DNA of 51,974 nucleotides from Thermotogota bacterium ADurb.Bin062 (GTDB taxonomy: Bacteria > Thermotogota > Thermotogae > MWEM01): positions 1-51,974 of the forward strand of contig MWEM01000016.1 in assembly GCA_002071085.1 (NCBI GenBank), written 5' to 3'. Both the position numbers and the translations under genes were made by a program. Each line of letters opens with the position of its first letter. Within the stretch, counting starts at the first letter, position 1. The notes beneath the pieces are model-generated. The model had not been told where the DNA came from, did no database searches, and was given only the letters and a program-made list of their open reading frames with translations. Below are positions 16,449-25,817 of the stretch, in pieces.

Positions 16449-17675
16449 ATGGAGGTTTGGGTTCAAAAGTACGGGGGCACGTCTGTCGCCAACGCCGAAA
16501 GGATCAAGGACGTCGCAAACCGGATAGTGAAAACGGCCAAAACCGGGAAAAAACTGGTCGTGGTCGTCTCGGCGCCAGCGGGAATGACGGATTCGCTGAT
16601 AGGTAAGGCGAAAGAAGTTTCACACGCGCCCAATGGTCGTGAACTCGATATGATCTTAGCTACGGGAGAGCAGCTTTCGATCTCTCTCTTAGCCTTAGCG
16701 ATACAGGAGTTGGGTGAGAAAGCGATCGCCTTGACCGCTTCTCAAGCTCGGATTCAGACCGAATCTGTGCATACGAAAGCGCGAATCAAGAGTATCCCGA
16801 CCGACAAACTCCTCAAGGAATTAGAAAGCGGGAAGATCGTCATCATCGCCGGTTTTCAAGGCGTGACTGACGAAAACGAAATCACGACGCTGGGAAGGGG
16901 AGGGTCCGATATCACGGCCACCGCTTTGGGATGCGCCCTCAACGCGGGGGAGGTAGAGATCTACACCGACGTCGACGGGGTCTATACGGCTGACCCGAGA
17001 GTGGTCCCACAGGCGAAAAAGATCCCCAGGATCTCTTATGAAGAAATGCTCGAAATGGCAGGATCCGGCGCGAAGGTTTTGCACAGCCGTTGCGTCGAGC
17101 TTGCCGCGAAATATCGACTCCCCATCCACTTGCGTAGTTCATTCGGTAACACTATCGGTACCTATATTCAAGAAGGAGAGACCATTATGGAACAAGCAGT
17201 CGTGCGGGGCATCGCCCATTCTAAGTCCGAAGCGAAGATCACCGTCACCGGATTACCCAGATCGCCTTCCGCGTTTGCGGACCTTTTCACTGAGATAGCG
17301 GCACAAAACATCAACGTCGATATCGTCGTCCAAGATTTTGGCGAACAAGCGACGATGTCCATTTCCTACCTCGTGGCTAGAGAAGACTACGATGCCGCTT
17401 ACGAAATTACCACGCAATTTACTCAAAAATACGAAGGCGCTCGAATCACTGGCGAAAAGGATATGGGGAAGGTCTCGGTCATCGGGATCGGTATGCGTTC
17501 TCACCCGGGCGTGGCGGCCCGCGTCTTCCGAACCCTCTCTAATGAGGGCGTGTCTATCGAGATGGTCTCTTGTTCCGAAATAAAGATCACCTGCGTGATT
17601 CACGAAAAAGAGATCGAAAAAGCGGCCCGAAGCTTACATACGGAGTTTTGCGCGAGAGGGGAGATAGCCTTATGA
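16449..17675 (+). CDS. lysC: Aspartate kinase
   Basis: This 408-residue cytosolic enzyme phosphorylates aspartate to aspartyl-phosphate, the first step towards methionine, threonine and lysine. The amino-acid kinase domain (1-250) shows KYGGTSVAN at the N-terminus, GRGGSD for substrate binding and YTDVDGVYTADPR. Two ACT domains fill the C-terminus (KITVTGLPRSP, KVSVIGIGMRSHPGVA), so allosteric feedback is likely. GGAGG follows the attenuator T-tract and precedes the ATG by six bases. It overlaps asd by ATGA. The gene set downstream leads to homocysteine, not to lysine. Confidence 0.93.
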   Translation: MEVWVQKYGGTSVANAERIKDVANRIVKTAKTGKKLVVVVSAPAGMTDSLIGKAKEVSHAPNGRELDMILATGEQLSISLLALAIQELGEKAIALTASQARIQTESVHTKARIKSIPTDKLLKELESGKIVIIAGFQGVTDENEITTLGRGGSDITATALGCALNAGEVEIYTDVDGVYTADPRVVPQAKKIPRISYEEMLEMAGSGAKVLHSRCVELAAKYRLPIHLRSSFGNTIGTYIQEGETIMEQAVVRGIAHSKSEAKITVTGLPRSPSAFADLFTEIAAQNINVDIVVQDFGEQATMSISYLVAREDYDAAYEITTQFTQKYEGARITGEKDMGKVSVIGIGMRSHPGVAARVFRTLSNEGVSIEMVSCSEIKITCVIHEKEIEKAARSLHTEFCARGEIAL

Positions 17676-18694
17676 ACCGCTTGCGTGTGGGCATCGTCGG
17701 GTCGACCGGCGCGGTGGGTCTCGAAATGTTACGTCTTCTGGAAGAAACCAACTTTCCGGTATCCGAGCTCTCGCTCTTTGCTTCAGAGCGGTCTGTAGGG
17801 TTGACCCAACTTTTCAGAGGGCAACCCGTGAGTATTCGACCCCTTTCCGACACCTGTTTTCGGGGGTTGGACCTCCTGTTCAATGCCACTTCTGGGGAAC
17901 TGGCGCGAAAGTATTTACCGATCGCGTTAGAAGAAGGGACTCGGGTGATCGACAACAGCAGCGCGTTCCGAATGAACCCCGAAGTACCGCTCGTCGTTCC
18001 GGAGGTGAACGCTCATCGGATCGACTCGTCCTCTACGCTCATAGCAAATCCAAACTGCTCAACGATCCAAATGTGCGTCGCGGTGGCCCCATTTGAGCGC
18101 GCCTTTGGGGTAAAACGGATCATCGTCTCCACCTATCAGGCTGCCTCGGGCGCGGGGAAAGAGGCGATGGAGGAGTTGGTCGAGCAAACGAAAGCTTTTG
18201 TGAACGGGGGGGCTTTGGAGGCTCGGAAATTTCCCTATCCGCTCCTCTTCAATTTGATTCCACACATCGATCGCTTTGAAGAGAACGGTTACACCCGTGA
18301 AGAGATGAAAATGGTAAACGAAACACGCAAAATCTTCGAAAAACCCGAATGGCGGATCAGCGCGACAGCTGTTCGCGTTCCGGTGATCCGGGCCCACTCG
18401 GAATCCATCACGCTGGAACTGGAGAGGGATTTCGATCCCGAGACGATTCGCGCCGTTCTAAACGACACGCCGGGTATCGTGGTGCAAGACGACCCGGAAA
18501 CCAACCTCTACCCAATGCCGGCCCAAGCGGCCTTACGAAAAGAGGTTTTCATCGGTAGGATACGGAAAGACCTCGCCTTCGAAAAAGGTGTGTCTTTTTG
18601 GGTCGTGGCCGATCAGCTGTTAAAAGGAGCTGCTTGGAACGCGATCCAGATCGCCCAAACCCTGGTTGAACGGGTGTGGAATATACGATTTTAG
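17672..18694 (+). CDS. asd: Aspartate-semialdehyde dehydrogenase
   Basis: This 340-residue cytosolic enzyme reduces aspartyl-phosphate to aspartate semialdehyde with NADPH. GIVGSTGAVGLEML near the N-terminus is the Rossmann motif, and C129 in NPNCSTIQ is the nucleophile. YQAASGAGKEAMEEL and the C-terminal RVPVIRAHSESI carry substrate-binding residues. The start is set by the ATGA overlap with lysC and the GAGAGGGG stretch upstream. An in-frame extension further 5' lies inside lysC and is not used. The product is the substrate of the COG1900 protein encoded next. Confidence 0.93.
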   Translation: MNRLRVGIVGSTGAVGLEMLRLLEETNFPVSELSLFASERSVGLTQLFRGQPVSIRPLSDTCFRGLDLLFNATSGELARKYLPIALEEGTRVIDNSSAFRMNPEVPLVVPEVNAHRIDSSSTLIANPNCSTIQMCVAVAPFERAFGVKRIIVSTYQAASGAGKEAMEELVEQTKAFVNGGALEARKFPYPLLFNLIPHIDRFEENGYTREEMKMVNETRKIFEKPEWRISATAVRVPVIRAHSESITLELERDFDPETIRAVLNDTPGIVVQDDPETNLYPMPAQAALRKEVFIGRIRKDLAFEKGVSFWVVADQLLKGAAWNAIQIAQTLVERVWNIRF

Positions 18695-18803
18695 GGGTCA
18701 TATTCGAACCTCTGTGAGTCGTCGCTATTGTTTCTTGACGCTGAAACCCTTTTTCGGTAAGGCCCCGACGTGACAAGGTTGCTTTGAAAGAGAGGAGAAA
18801 ACG

Positions 18804-19967
18804 ATGTCAAGAATCCGTACCATCGAAGAGATCAACGAAAAGATCGCGAACGGGAACGCCGTGGTGTTAACTGCCGAAGAGATCATAGACGAGGTGGCCC
18901 AAGAAGGAGCGGAGGCGACCCTCGAAAAGGTGGATGTCGTGACGACCGCCACCTTCGGCCCGATGTGCTCGAGCGGCGCATTTCTAAACTTCGGGCATTC
19001 CGACCCACCCATACGCATGGCCAAAACAGCGCTCAATGACGTGGAGGCCTACTCCGGAATCGCGGCTGTCGACGCCTATATAGGAGCAACCCAGCTTTCG
19101 GAAACCGAAGGCGACCGTTATGGAGGGGCGCACGTCATCTGCGACCTCATCTCGCGAAAGCCCGTGCGGTTAAGCGCTTCCAGTCCGGGTACCGATTGTT
19201 ATCCGAGGAAACGATTGGAGACGGAGATCACTCTGGACACGATCAACGAAGCCTATCTGTTCAACCCACGAAACGCCTACCAAAACTACGGGGCGGCGAT
19301 CAACCTTTCAGCCGAAACGAAATACACCTACATGGGGACTCTGCGGCCCCACGGGGCGAATGTCACGTACGCGACGTGCGGACAGCTCAGCCCGTTACTC
19401 AACGACCCCGACTACCGAACGATCGGGATAGGCACTCGCCTGTTCTTAGCGGGTGCACAAGGGTATGTGGCTTGGCAAGGGACACAGTTCTACTCTGCGC
19501 GCCCGAAAAACGCCGCTCAGGTACCGGTGGGTGGCGCCGGAACCCTGGCGTTGATCGGAGACATGAAATCGATGGATCCGAGATGGTTGCGACCCATACG
19601 GTTAAAGAACTACGGTGTCACCCTGTGCGTTGGAATCGGAGTCCCGATTCCTATCTTGGACATCGATATGCTACGCGCCGTCTCGATTAGAAACAGAGAC
19701 ATCCAAACGCTCCTTTTCGACTTTGGTATAGGCGCGCGCGATCGCCCGGTCATCGCCACGGTCAACTACGAAGAACTTTGGAGCGGATCGGTCCTAATCG
19801 AGGGTAGAAAAACGCCCGCCGCTCCGATGTCGGACATACGAAAGGCCCGTGAGATCGCCGATTTCTTACGCGAGGAGATCTTGGCTAGGCGGTTTTTCCT
19901 CACCGAGCCCGTGGCGCGTTTTCCGAGGGATCAAAGGCTTCGGCGCATAGAAAACGCGCGAATCTGA
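18804..19967 (+). CDS. COG1900 (DUF39) homocysteine biosynthesis protein, aspartate-semialdehyde sulfurtransferase type
   Basis: This 387-residue protein belongs to the family of Methanosarcina MA1821. Genetic work there showed the family to make homocysteine from aspartate semialdehyde and sulfide, bypassing homoserine. C55 (GPMCSSG) and C132 (GTDCYPRKR) fit the two conserved cysteines thought to carry a persulfide. TATFGPMCSSGAF and GTRLFLAGAQGYVAWQGTQF are family signatures. No NIL or CBS extension and no ferredoxin are seen; the methanogen system also needs a small ferredoxin, not found in this window. GAGAGGAG precedes the ATG. It sits 109 nt after asd in the same run. Confidence 0.82.
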   Translation: MSRIRTIEEINEKIANGNAVVLTAEEIIDEVAQEGAEATLEKVDVVTTATFGPMCSSGAFLNFGHSDPPIRMAKTALNDVEAYSGIAAVDAYIGATQLSETEGDRYGGAHVICDLISRKPVRLSASSPGTDCYPRKRLETEITLDTINEAYLFNPRNAYQNYGAAINLSAETKYTYMGTLRPHGANVTYATCGQLSPLLNDPDYRTIGIGTRLFLAGAQGYVAWQGTQFYSARPKNAAQVPVGGAGTLALIGDMKSMDPRWLRPIRLKNYGVTLCVGIGVPIPILDIDMLRAVSIRNRDIQTLLFDFGIGARDRPVIATVNYEELWSGSVLIEGRKTPAAPMSDIRKAREIADFLREEILARRFFLTEPVARFPRDQRLRRIENARI

Positions 19968-20102
19968 ACCCGAGAAGCGAATAGAAAGAAGAGAAGTCCC
20001 TCTTAACGTTGCGACCGCTTGACCGTAGCGGTTTTGAGCTAATAGCCGCCGCTCACCGACGATAAAGTCACAACCGACGTGGTAGAATACTCGTAGTACT
20101 TC

Positions 20103-20885
20103 GTGTGCGAGAATTCTTCTACGGAGAACGAGGAGGTAGGCTTAATCCCTTACGAAGCGCGAACGTATCGTGGCAGAATGGTTCCCGAAGGGCTCCAGGG
20201 CTTCAATGTGAACATGGAAGAGACGGACCTGATGGTTTTCGCGGACGGCGATTACCGTCCATACGTCGCCGAACGCGTCCGTTTCTATCGCGACCAGCTG
20301 AAAGGCATACAAAACCCGGCGTTTTTCACTTCACTCATTCCCATTGAGGATGATCTCCACTATCCCCCGATCGCACGCCATATGATACAAGCCAGCGCTG
20401 CGTGTGGCGTCGGCCCGATGGCGGCTGTCGCTGGCGCGATCGCCGAGTACGTCGGCCTAGATCTACTGAATCTCTCTAGCGAAGTTATCGTAGAAAACGG
20501 AGGGGACATCTTTTTACGCACCCGGAGGGCGCGGAAAATCGGAATATACGCGGGTCTGTCCCCCCTCTCTAACCGCCTTTCTTTGGAAATAGACGCAGAA
20601 GAAACGCCCATGGGCATCTGCACCTCTTCGGGCACGGTTGGGCATTCGCTCAGCTTTGGCAAAGCGGACGCGGTGGTGACGCTGGCGAAAGACACCCCGC
20701 TCGCCGACGCCGCCGCGACGGCCATCGCGAACCTCGTCCGCACTAAAGAAGATATCGAACGAGCGATCACAGCCGCTCAACGCATCCCCGGAGTCACCGG
20801 CGTGGTCATCATCATCGGCGAACACCTCGGCGTATGGGGACAAGTCCGCCTGTGTCGAAGAACACGCCCCGCCCCGACGGAGTAA
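20103..20885 (+). CDS. UPF0280 / COG2122 protein, ApbE-like, homocysteine pathway partner
   Basis: This is a protein of up to 260 residues from the family of Methanosarcina MA1715, which is needed with COG1900 for homocysteine formation. Recognisable parts are TSLIPIEDD, AACGVGPMAAVAGAIAEYVG and ENGGDIFLR. GICTSSGTVGHSLSFGKADAV, the flavin-transferase-like threonine/serine loop of ApbE relatives, is also present. The start is uncertain. GTG 20103 has no ribosome site, while AGGAGG (20131-20136) points at an in-frame ATC (20145), and the family N-terminus would fit there. The next ATG is 20178. It lies 135 nt after COG1900, with only a weak TAGAAT -10 box at 20083-20088 between. Confidence 0.8.
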   Translation: MCENSSTENEEVGLIPYEARTYRGRMVPEGLQGFNVNMEETDLMVFADGDYRPYVAERVRFYRDQLKGIQNPAFFTSLIPIEDDLHYPPIARHMIQASAACGVGPMAAVAGAIAEYVGLDLLNLSSEVIVENGGDIFLRTRRARKIGIYAGLSPLSNRLSLEIDAEETPMGICTSSGTVGHSLSFGKADAVVTLAKDTPLADAAATAIANLVRTKEDIERAITAAQRIPGVTGVVIIIGEHLGVWGQVRLCRRTRPAPTE

Positions 20886-21170
20886 CCTGGGAACGCCGCG
20901 TTTTAGTGTGACATACTTTATTCTTTTTTGCCTTTTTTAAAACAGAAACCCTACCAGACTAAAGCTTGGCGTTCTCAGGGAGTTCTCAGCAAATATGCCG
21001 AACTCAAGTTCGGTGTTCCCAGAGAGGCAGGCCGACTGGAAGTCGGCCCCACGAAGAGAAGGTGCGCTTACGCTGCGATGACGACTTGGACTTAAAATCG
21101 CGCGATCGATTCTGACCGAGTTTCTTGAGTACACCCTAGAACTTGACCCACACCAACCCCCTCTTCTTCT
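20886..21170. repeat. Intergenic repeat patch 5
   Basis: A near-palindrome GCCGAACTCAAGTTCGGT lies at 20997-21014, and a decayed one around CCAGACTAAAGCTTGG near 20955-20970. The core GCGCTTACGCTGCGAT is at 21064-21079. A tail runs from ATCGATTCTGACC to ACTTGACCCACACC near 21110-21154. This is the composite seen at 315-548 without the CTCCGTG tract. No gene is supported. Confidence 0.6.
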
Positions 21171-21181
21171 CAACAATATGC

Positions 21182-21187
21182 TATAAT
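21182..21187 (+). promoter_or_regulatory. -10 box upstream of the MCP gene
   Basis: A perfect TATAAT lies 98 nt before the MCP start. No good -35 is found at 16-18 nt; the TTGACC at 21143-21148 is too far. It may be a weak or activated promoter, or a chemotaxis sigma factor may be involved. Confidence 0.4.
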
Positions 21188-21285
21188 ATCCCGGTTTCAC
21201 AGCACTGCCTAACTCATAGGGAAACCTACTAATATTACAATTACGGAAACACAAGTTTACAAATAAACCAAAAAGGGGAGAAAAA

Positions 21286-23283
21286 ATGAAGTTAAAGAGT
21301 GTGCGCGCAAAATTGCTGGCGTATTTTATTCCCGTATCGGCCGCGGTGCTCGTGACCGTAGGGTTGATCGTCGGCTTACTGGCGAGGGACGTAACGCTAA
21401 ACCAAGCTGTAGAACTAACGGGAGGTACGATGACAGCGGCTTCCCGGATTATGGAAGAGTGGTTAATGGGGATAAAAAATGTGATGGGTAATCTGGCTAT
21501 CACTGACCACGTAAGGTCATTCGATCCCACGCTGTATACACAAAGATTCACAGAAACGATACAAAATAGCGGCGGGGTTTTCCAATCGATTATTCTTTGC
21601 GATATGACTGGTAAGGCCGTTTCTGAAAAGGGTATCGTGGCTGATATTAGCGATCGCAACTATTTCAAGGAGATCATATTCCAAGGGAAGGAATTCACCG
21701 TAAGCGAAGGGATTCTCAGCCGTTTTACAAACGATTACGCCATCCACGTCGCCCACGTGGTCCTTGACCGTAACGGGAAACGCATCGGCCTCCTGGGAGC
21801 CGCCATATCGTTGAAAACATTGAGCGAAAAAGCCGCATCCATCGCTCTTGGTAAGGGCGGATACACCTTTTTAGTGGACGGAACCGGGATGGTGATCGCG
21901 CACCAGAAGAAAGACCTCATTATGAAGCTCAACGTGTTAGAAGCTTCGAAGATGGGGTATAAAGGTCTGGAAGAGGCCGGAAGAGAGATGGTACGTGGGA
22001 ATGATGGCCTACATAATATCGTCCAACCCACAGGAGAGAAGCAGATTATGCAATATGATCCTGTACCGAATACGCCGAACTGGTCGTTGGTCGGAGCCCT
22101 ACCCGAAGCTGAAGTGGAAGAGAAGAGCACCTTCCTCCTTGGTGCCGTTATCCTGAGTTTCGCGATCATTGTCGCGATCATCGTGTTTATCTCTATGTTC
22201 GTCGGCACGCTCATTTCCAAATCCATGAAAAAACTTGCCCTCCAAGTGGATCAATTCGGGAAAGGGGACTTGACCACGACCTTCGAGGTGAAGGGCCACG
22301 ACGAAATCGCCCAGATCGCCAAAGCCTTGTCCGGGATGGGGTACGACCTCAGAGAGGCGGTCGTATCGATAGCGAGCTCCTCGAAAGAGATCAAATCCGC
22401 TTCGACCGATTTGGCCGCGATCTCGGAGGAACAACTGGCCCTATCCGAGGAGCTCTCTTCGCAATCGCAGAGCGCGAACACCCATTTGCAGAACACAGCC
22501 TCTTCGATCGAAGAAGTGGACTCCGGTGTAGAGGAAGTAGCGGCGAGCGCGCAGAACGTGTCAAAGACCGCGCAGGCGCTCTCCGTTGAGAACGAGAAGA
22601 CGGCAGACGGGTCGCGTAAAGGAGAGGAGATGGCTTCGGTGGCCGTTCAAGAGACCGAAGCGACGGCAAAACAAACGCTGCTGGCGGCAGAAAAGGTGCA
22701 GAAGCTGGCAGAGAATTCGAAAAACGTGGGCGAGATCGTCGACACGATCTCCTCGATTGCGGAGCAGACGAACCTGTTGGCGCTCAACGCGGCGATAGAA
22801 GCGGCAAGGGCGGGGGAGGCGGGTCGGGGCTTCGCGGTGGTGGCGGACGAGATACGGAAGTTAGCCGAAGAGAGTAAAAGGGCGACTTCGAATATCGGAT
22901 CGATTCTAAAAGAAATCCAAAAAGACGCCGGAGAATCCAACCAAGCGACGGAAAAGACAACCGTCTTGGTCCAAGCGGTCAACGATAAGGCGCGAGCGGT
23001 GGCGCAGCAGTTCAAACAACTTAAGGATATGATGGAAAAGACGACGGCGATGATCGAGAACTTGACGGCGACCTCTGAAGAACAGGGAGCCGCAGCAGAA
23101 GAGATGGCCTCAGCGATGAACACCTCGACGAAGGCCGTTCACGAAATCTCCGAGCAGATCCGACAGATGACGCAGGGCATCGAACAACAGGCGCAAGGCG
23201 CACAACAGATCAGCGCGTCGGCACAAGAACTTGATTCATTGGCCGAGAGCCTCGACACGCAGGTCAAACGGTTTAAAGTATAG
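21286..23283 (+). CDS. Methyl-accepting chemotaxis protein with Cache-type sensor
   Basis: This is a 665-residue membrane chemoreceptor. TM1 lies near residues 12-35. The sensor to about 278 has the Cache-like elements SDRNYFKE and [16 protein letters not shown], and TM2 lies near 281-305. HAMP follows, then a long signalling helical hairpin with the near-invariant tip [19 protein letters not shown] around 495-515. It binds a small ligand outside and controls CheA through CheW. AAAAGGGGAG precedes the ATG. It is a single gene; the nearest chemotaxis partners in the window are the CheA-like/CheW set at 28959-31039 and CheY at 49229. Confidence 0.93.
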   Translation: MKLKSVRAKLLAYFIPVSAAVLVTVGLIVGLLARDVTLNQAVELTGGTMTAASRIMEEWLMGIKNVMGNLAITDHVRSFDPTLYTQRFTETIQNSGGVFQSIILCDMTGKAVSEKGIVADISDRNYFKEIIFQGKEFTVSEGILSRFTNDYAIHVAHVVLDRNGKRIGLLGAAISLKTLSEKAASIALGKGGYTFLVDGTGMVIAHQKKDLIMKLNVLEASKMGYKGLEEAGREMVRGNDGLHNIVQPTGEKQIMQYDPVPNTPNWSLVGALPEAEVEEKSTFLLGAVILSFAIIVAIIVFISMFVGTLISKSMKKLALQVDQFGKGDLTTTFEVKGHDEIAQIAKALSGMGYDLREAVVSIASSSKEIKSASTDLAAISEEQLALSEELSSQSQSANTHLQNTASSIEEVDSGVEEVAASAQNVSKTAQALSVENEKTADGSRKGEEMASVAVQETEATAKQTLLAAEKVQKLAENSKNVGEIVDTISSIAEQTNLLALNAAIEAARAGEAGRGFAVVADEIRKLAEESKRATSNIGSILKEIQKDAGESNQATEKTTVLVQAVNDKARAVAQQFKQLKDMMEKTTAMIENLTATSEEQGAAAEEMASAMNTSTKAVHEISEQIRQMTQGIEQQAQGAQQISASAQELDSLAESLDTQVKRFKV

Positions 23284-23850
23284 ACAAAGCGGGAGCTCTG
23301 AGAACGCCTAGGAACGCCGAACTTCTCTGTTGGCAGGTTTAAAAAGATAGTCTCGCACGGAGGACACAGAGGGCACGGAGGAAAGAGGGGAAAGGGGATT
23401 ATCTAGACCGTTAAAAGGGAAATACGCTGAAAGCTGTTCTCGGAGGTTATCGCGGGGTAAGTGATTTTTACGACCCCGCGATCTGCTTTATGTCATTCTT
23501 AAAAGGGTTTCGCGCAGTCGCGAGAAGAAAGGGCGCTTACGCCGCGATCCCCGTGGGAGTTATCGCGGGGTAACCAGCGGGCTGACTTCGGAAGCCCACG
23601 AAGTCTCGCGATACGGACTGCCGCATTTCTATTTTCACAAACCGTGCCAAACTAAAGTCTGGCATTGCCAGGTGTATCGCGCCGTCGCGAGAAGAAGGGG
23701 CGCTTATACTGCGATGCTGCGTATGGAAACGCCCTGAGTGAAAAAAAAACCCTGCCGAACTAAAGTTCGGCGTTCCCAGGGTACTCTCTGAAAGCGAAAG
23801 CCGTGCTGAGCGAAAAATTCGACGTTCGCAGGGTCTTGTCAATAAAAGTA
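23284..23850. repeat. Intergenic repeat patch 6
   Basis: Over 550 bp with no supported gene. It contains GCACGGAGGACACAGAGGGC-like text near 23353-23385 and an ATCGCGGGGT/ACCCCGCGAT hairpin near 23453-23486. Cores lie at 23533-23548 and 23700-23715, and a long TTATCGCGGGGTAACC unit lies near 23561-23613. Palindromes are GCCAAACTAAAGTCTGGC (23646-23663, one mispair) and GCCGAACTAAAGTTCGGC (23754-23771). It is the densest repeat patch of the window. Confidence 0.7.
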
Positions 23851-23901
23851 AACTAAGTCGCACGATAAACAAACCGTGATCTTTCCCGAGGTGGGGTATA
23901 G

Positions 23902-25068
23902 TTGAAGAAGCTTTTCCTATTCTTTGGTATCAATCGTAGTATCTTCGGTATGCTTGTCTTAGTCATCTTCGTAGGTTTGGGGGAGAAGATGGCCGAGCGG
24001 TTTTTACCCCTTTACCTATTGGCCCTCGGCGGGAGCGTCTTTGCGGTAGGGGCGTTGAACGCCTTGGATAACCTGTTGAGCGCGTTATACTCTTTTCCTG
24101 GAGGGTACCTGAGCGATAAGCTGGGGTATAAACGCGCTCTCATCGTGTTCACCGCGATCGCTATGGGAGGATACCTCATCGTGATCTTGATCCCTACGTG
24201 GGTTGCGGTTTTCATCGGGTCGTTCTTTTTTATCTCATGGACCGCGATCTCGCTACCGGCCGTGATGAGCTTGGTGTCCAATGTCGTGCCGAAAGAGAAA
24301 CGAACGATGGGCGTTTCCGTACACTCCCTCATCCGTAGGATTCCGATGGCTTTGGGCCCAATCATAGGCGGCATCTTCATCGGAGCGATGGGCAAGGTCA
24401 CGGGGGTGCGCGTTGCGTTCGCTTGCGCGTTCGGTTTGGCGTTCATCGCTATCCTGGCGTTTTGGAAACTGGTGGACGACCAGCCGGCTACGAAACCGAT
24501 CAAAATCAAAGAGGCCTGGCGCGGAATCTCCCCTTCGCTGAGGACTCTTCTGATTTCGGATATCCTGATCCGGTTCGCCGAACAGATACCGTACGCGTTC
24601 GTGGTCGTTTGGGTTGTTGAGGTCCAGAAACTCTCCGCGTTACAATTCGGCATCCTTACGACCGTCGAAATGTTGACCGCGATGACGGTGTATATCCCAA
24701 TCGCCTACCTCGCCGACCGAACCCGTAAAAAGCCCTTCGTCCTCACGACTTTCGTCTTCTTCACCGCATTTCCACTCGCTTTGATGTTTGCGAAGAGCTT
24801 CTTCGCCTTGATCCTCGTCTTTATCCTTCGCGGCCTGAAAGAGTTCGGAGAACCCACCCGCAAGTCCTTGATCATGGATTTGGCGCCCGAAGACAGGAAA
24901 GCCGCGACTTTCGGGACCTATTACTTGATTCGGGACGTAGTCGTGTCCGGGGCTGCCCTAACCAGCGCCTACTGGTGGAGTATGGCCCCGGAGGTTAACT
25001 TCCTGGTCGCCTTCGGGTGTGGGATCGCTGGAAGCCTGTTTTTTCTATTCAAAGGTAAAGACAGTTAA
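23902..25068 (+). CDS. MFS transporter
   Basis: This is a 388-residue inner-membrane protein with about 12 hydrophobic segments. GGYLSDKLGYKRAL after TM2 is the MFS loop 2-3 signature, and YLADRTRKKPFV is its repeat in the second half. The start is TTG 23902, with GAGGTGGGG eight bases before. The substrate cannot be told; the DHA1-like layout suggests drug or metabolite export. It stands alone, and its stop codon overlaps by two bases the end of a decayed minus-strand reading frame at 25065-25235. Confidence 0.85.
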   Translation: MKKLFLFFGINRSIFGMLVLVIFVGLGEKMAERFLPLYLLALGGSVFAVGALNALDNLLSALYSFPGGYLSDKLGYKRALIVFTAIAMGGYLIVILIPTWVAVFIGSFFFISWTAISLPAVMSLVSNVVPKEKRTMGVSVHSLIRRIPMALGPIIGGIFIGAMGKVTGVRVAFACAFGLAFIAILAFWKLVDDQPATKPIKIKEAWRGISPSLRTLLISDILIRFAEQIPYAFVVVWVVEVQKLSALQFGILTTVEMLTAMTVYIPIAYLADRTRKKPFVLTTFVFFTAFPLALMFAKSFFALILVFILRGLKEFGEPTRKSLIMDLAPEDRKAATFGTYYLIRDVVVSGAALTSAYWWSMAPEVNFLVAFGCGIAGSLFFLFKGKDS

Positions 25069-25235
25069 TCGCCTTGTCGCATCACCGCTCTATTCGCGGA
25101 TAAGACCGAGTTTCCGTAAAGGATGGGAATACCGATGGCTTTCGCGATAGTGTTGAAAAGCGAAGGATCGCCGTTTCTATAACGAATACGCGCTCCGTCG
25201 CAGCTTGTCGGTCTAGGTTTTAGTGGGATATCGGT
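25065..25235 (-). pseudogene. Gene remnant, C-terminal fragment of unknown family
   Basis: A 56-codon minus-strand frame between two stops has no start codon, but its translation looks protein-like (SCDGARIRYRNGDPSL, then AKAIGIPILYGNSVLS). It ends with TAA at 25065-25067. I do not recognise the family. Lack of a start, the stop just upstream and the neighbouring WD40 remnant on the same strand suggest a decayed gene. Confidence 0.35.
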
Positions 25236-25293
25236 TTAAAAATCGAACAACGCCACCGCCGAGGAGTCCCTGGGCTTTTTTCGCAGACGAAGT

Positions 25294-25550
25294 TTATAAC
25301 AATCCCGGCATTTTCCAGATGATCGTAGCTCCGGTACGCGGGGTATCATATTTTCCCGCGCCTGAAGCGACCTTTTTCCCGTCCGGTGACCAAGAAATAC
25401 TCCAAACCGGTAAGGAGTTGTGTTCTTCCCAAGCGTATCGTTCCCACGTTTTTGTATCCCAAAGATAAATTTTCTTGTCCTCTTAAGTCCGGTAAACGAA
25501 ATAGACCTCCCCGCCCTTCGGGCACCCTCCGAAGGAGAGGAATTGAACAT
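25294..25550 (-). pseudogene. Decayed WD40-repeat protein fragment
   Basis: On the minus strand the frame from about 25550 to 25294 reads like WD40 beta-propeller repeats: EDKKIYLWDTKTWERYAW, then WSISWSPDGKKVASGAG and an ending TIIWKMPG. An in-frame TAA at 25493-25495 interrupts it, another stop lies a little upstream, and no start is available. Blades before and after are missing. It is a relic of a longer WD40 protein. Confidence 0.65.
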
Positions 25551-25817
25551 GGTGTCAACACCGGTAATAAAATAAGAAAGCACCGGTAAAAAATGGGGTT
25601 TCACCCTATCAATACGATAAGATATGCGGAGGATAACGATTGGAAGGGTTTCGCGAGAGCGGTGCCTGTTTCTTCCCTACACAGAAAAACCGTAGGCCAT
25701 TGTATTCGCCCGGGATAACACCTCTCTCTGTGTTACGCTAACATATAAGGATCCCCTCGCCGCACGTTCGATGAGACGTCGAACGGTCCCTCGACTTTAT
25801 GAAAAGGAGAAACCACG
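25551..25817. other. Gap without recognisable gene
   Basis: The stretch between the WD40 remnant and the Nudix gene shows no intact frame. It may hold further decayed sequence of the WD40 gene on the minus strand, but no motif is clear. AAAAGGAG at 25800-25807 is the ribosome site of the Nudix gene. Confidence 0.4.

Noticed and set aside
17570..17671. Longer N-terminus for aspartate-semialdehyde dehydrogenase
   Set aside because: It would lie inside lysC in another frame. ATG 17672 starts just before the Rossmann motif and overlaps the lysC stop in the usual ATGA way.
25223..25468. Plus-strand frame of 81 codons in the graveyard
   Set aside because: It is antisense to the WD40 remnant, whose minus-strand reading has clear WD40 motifs.
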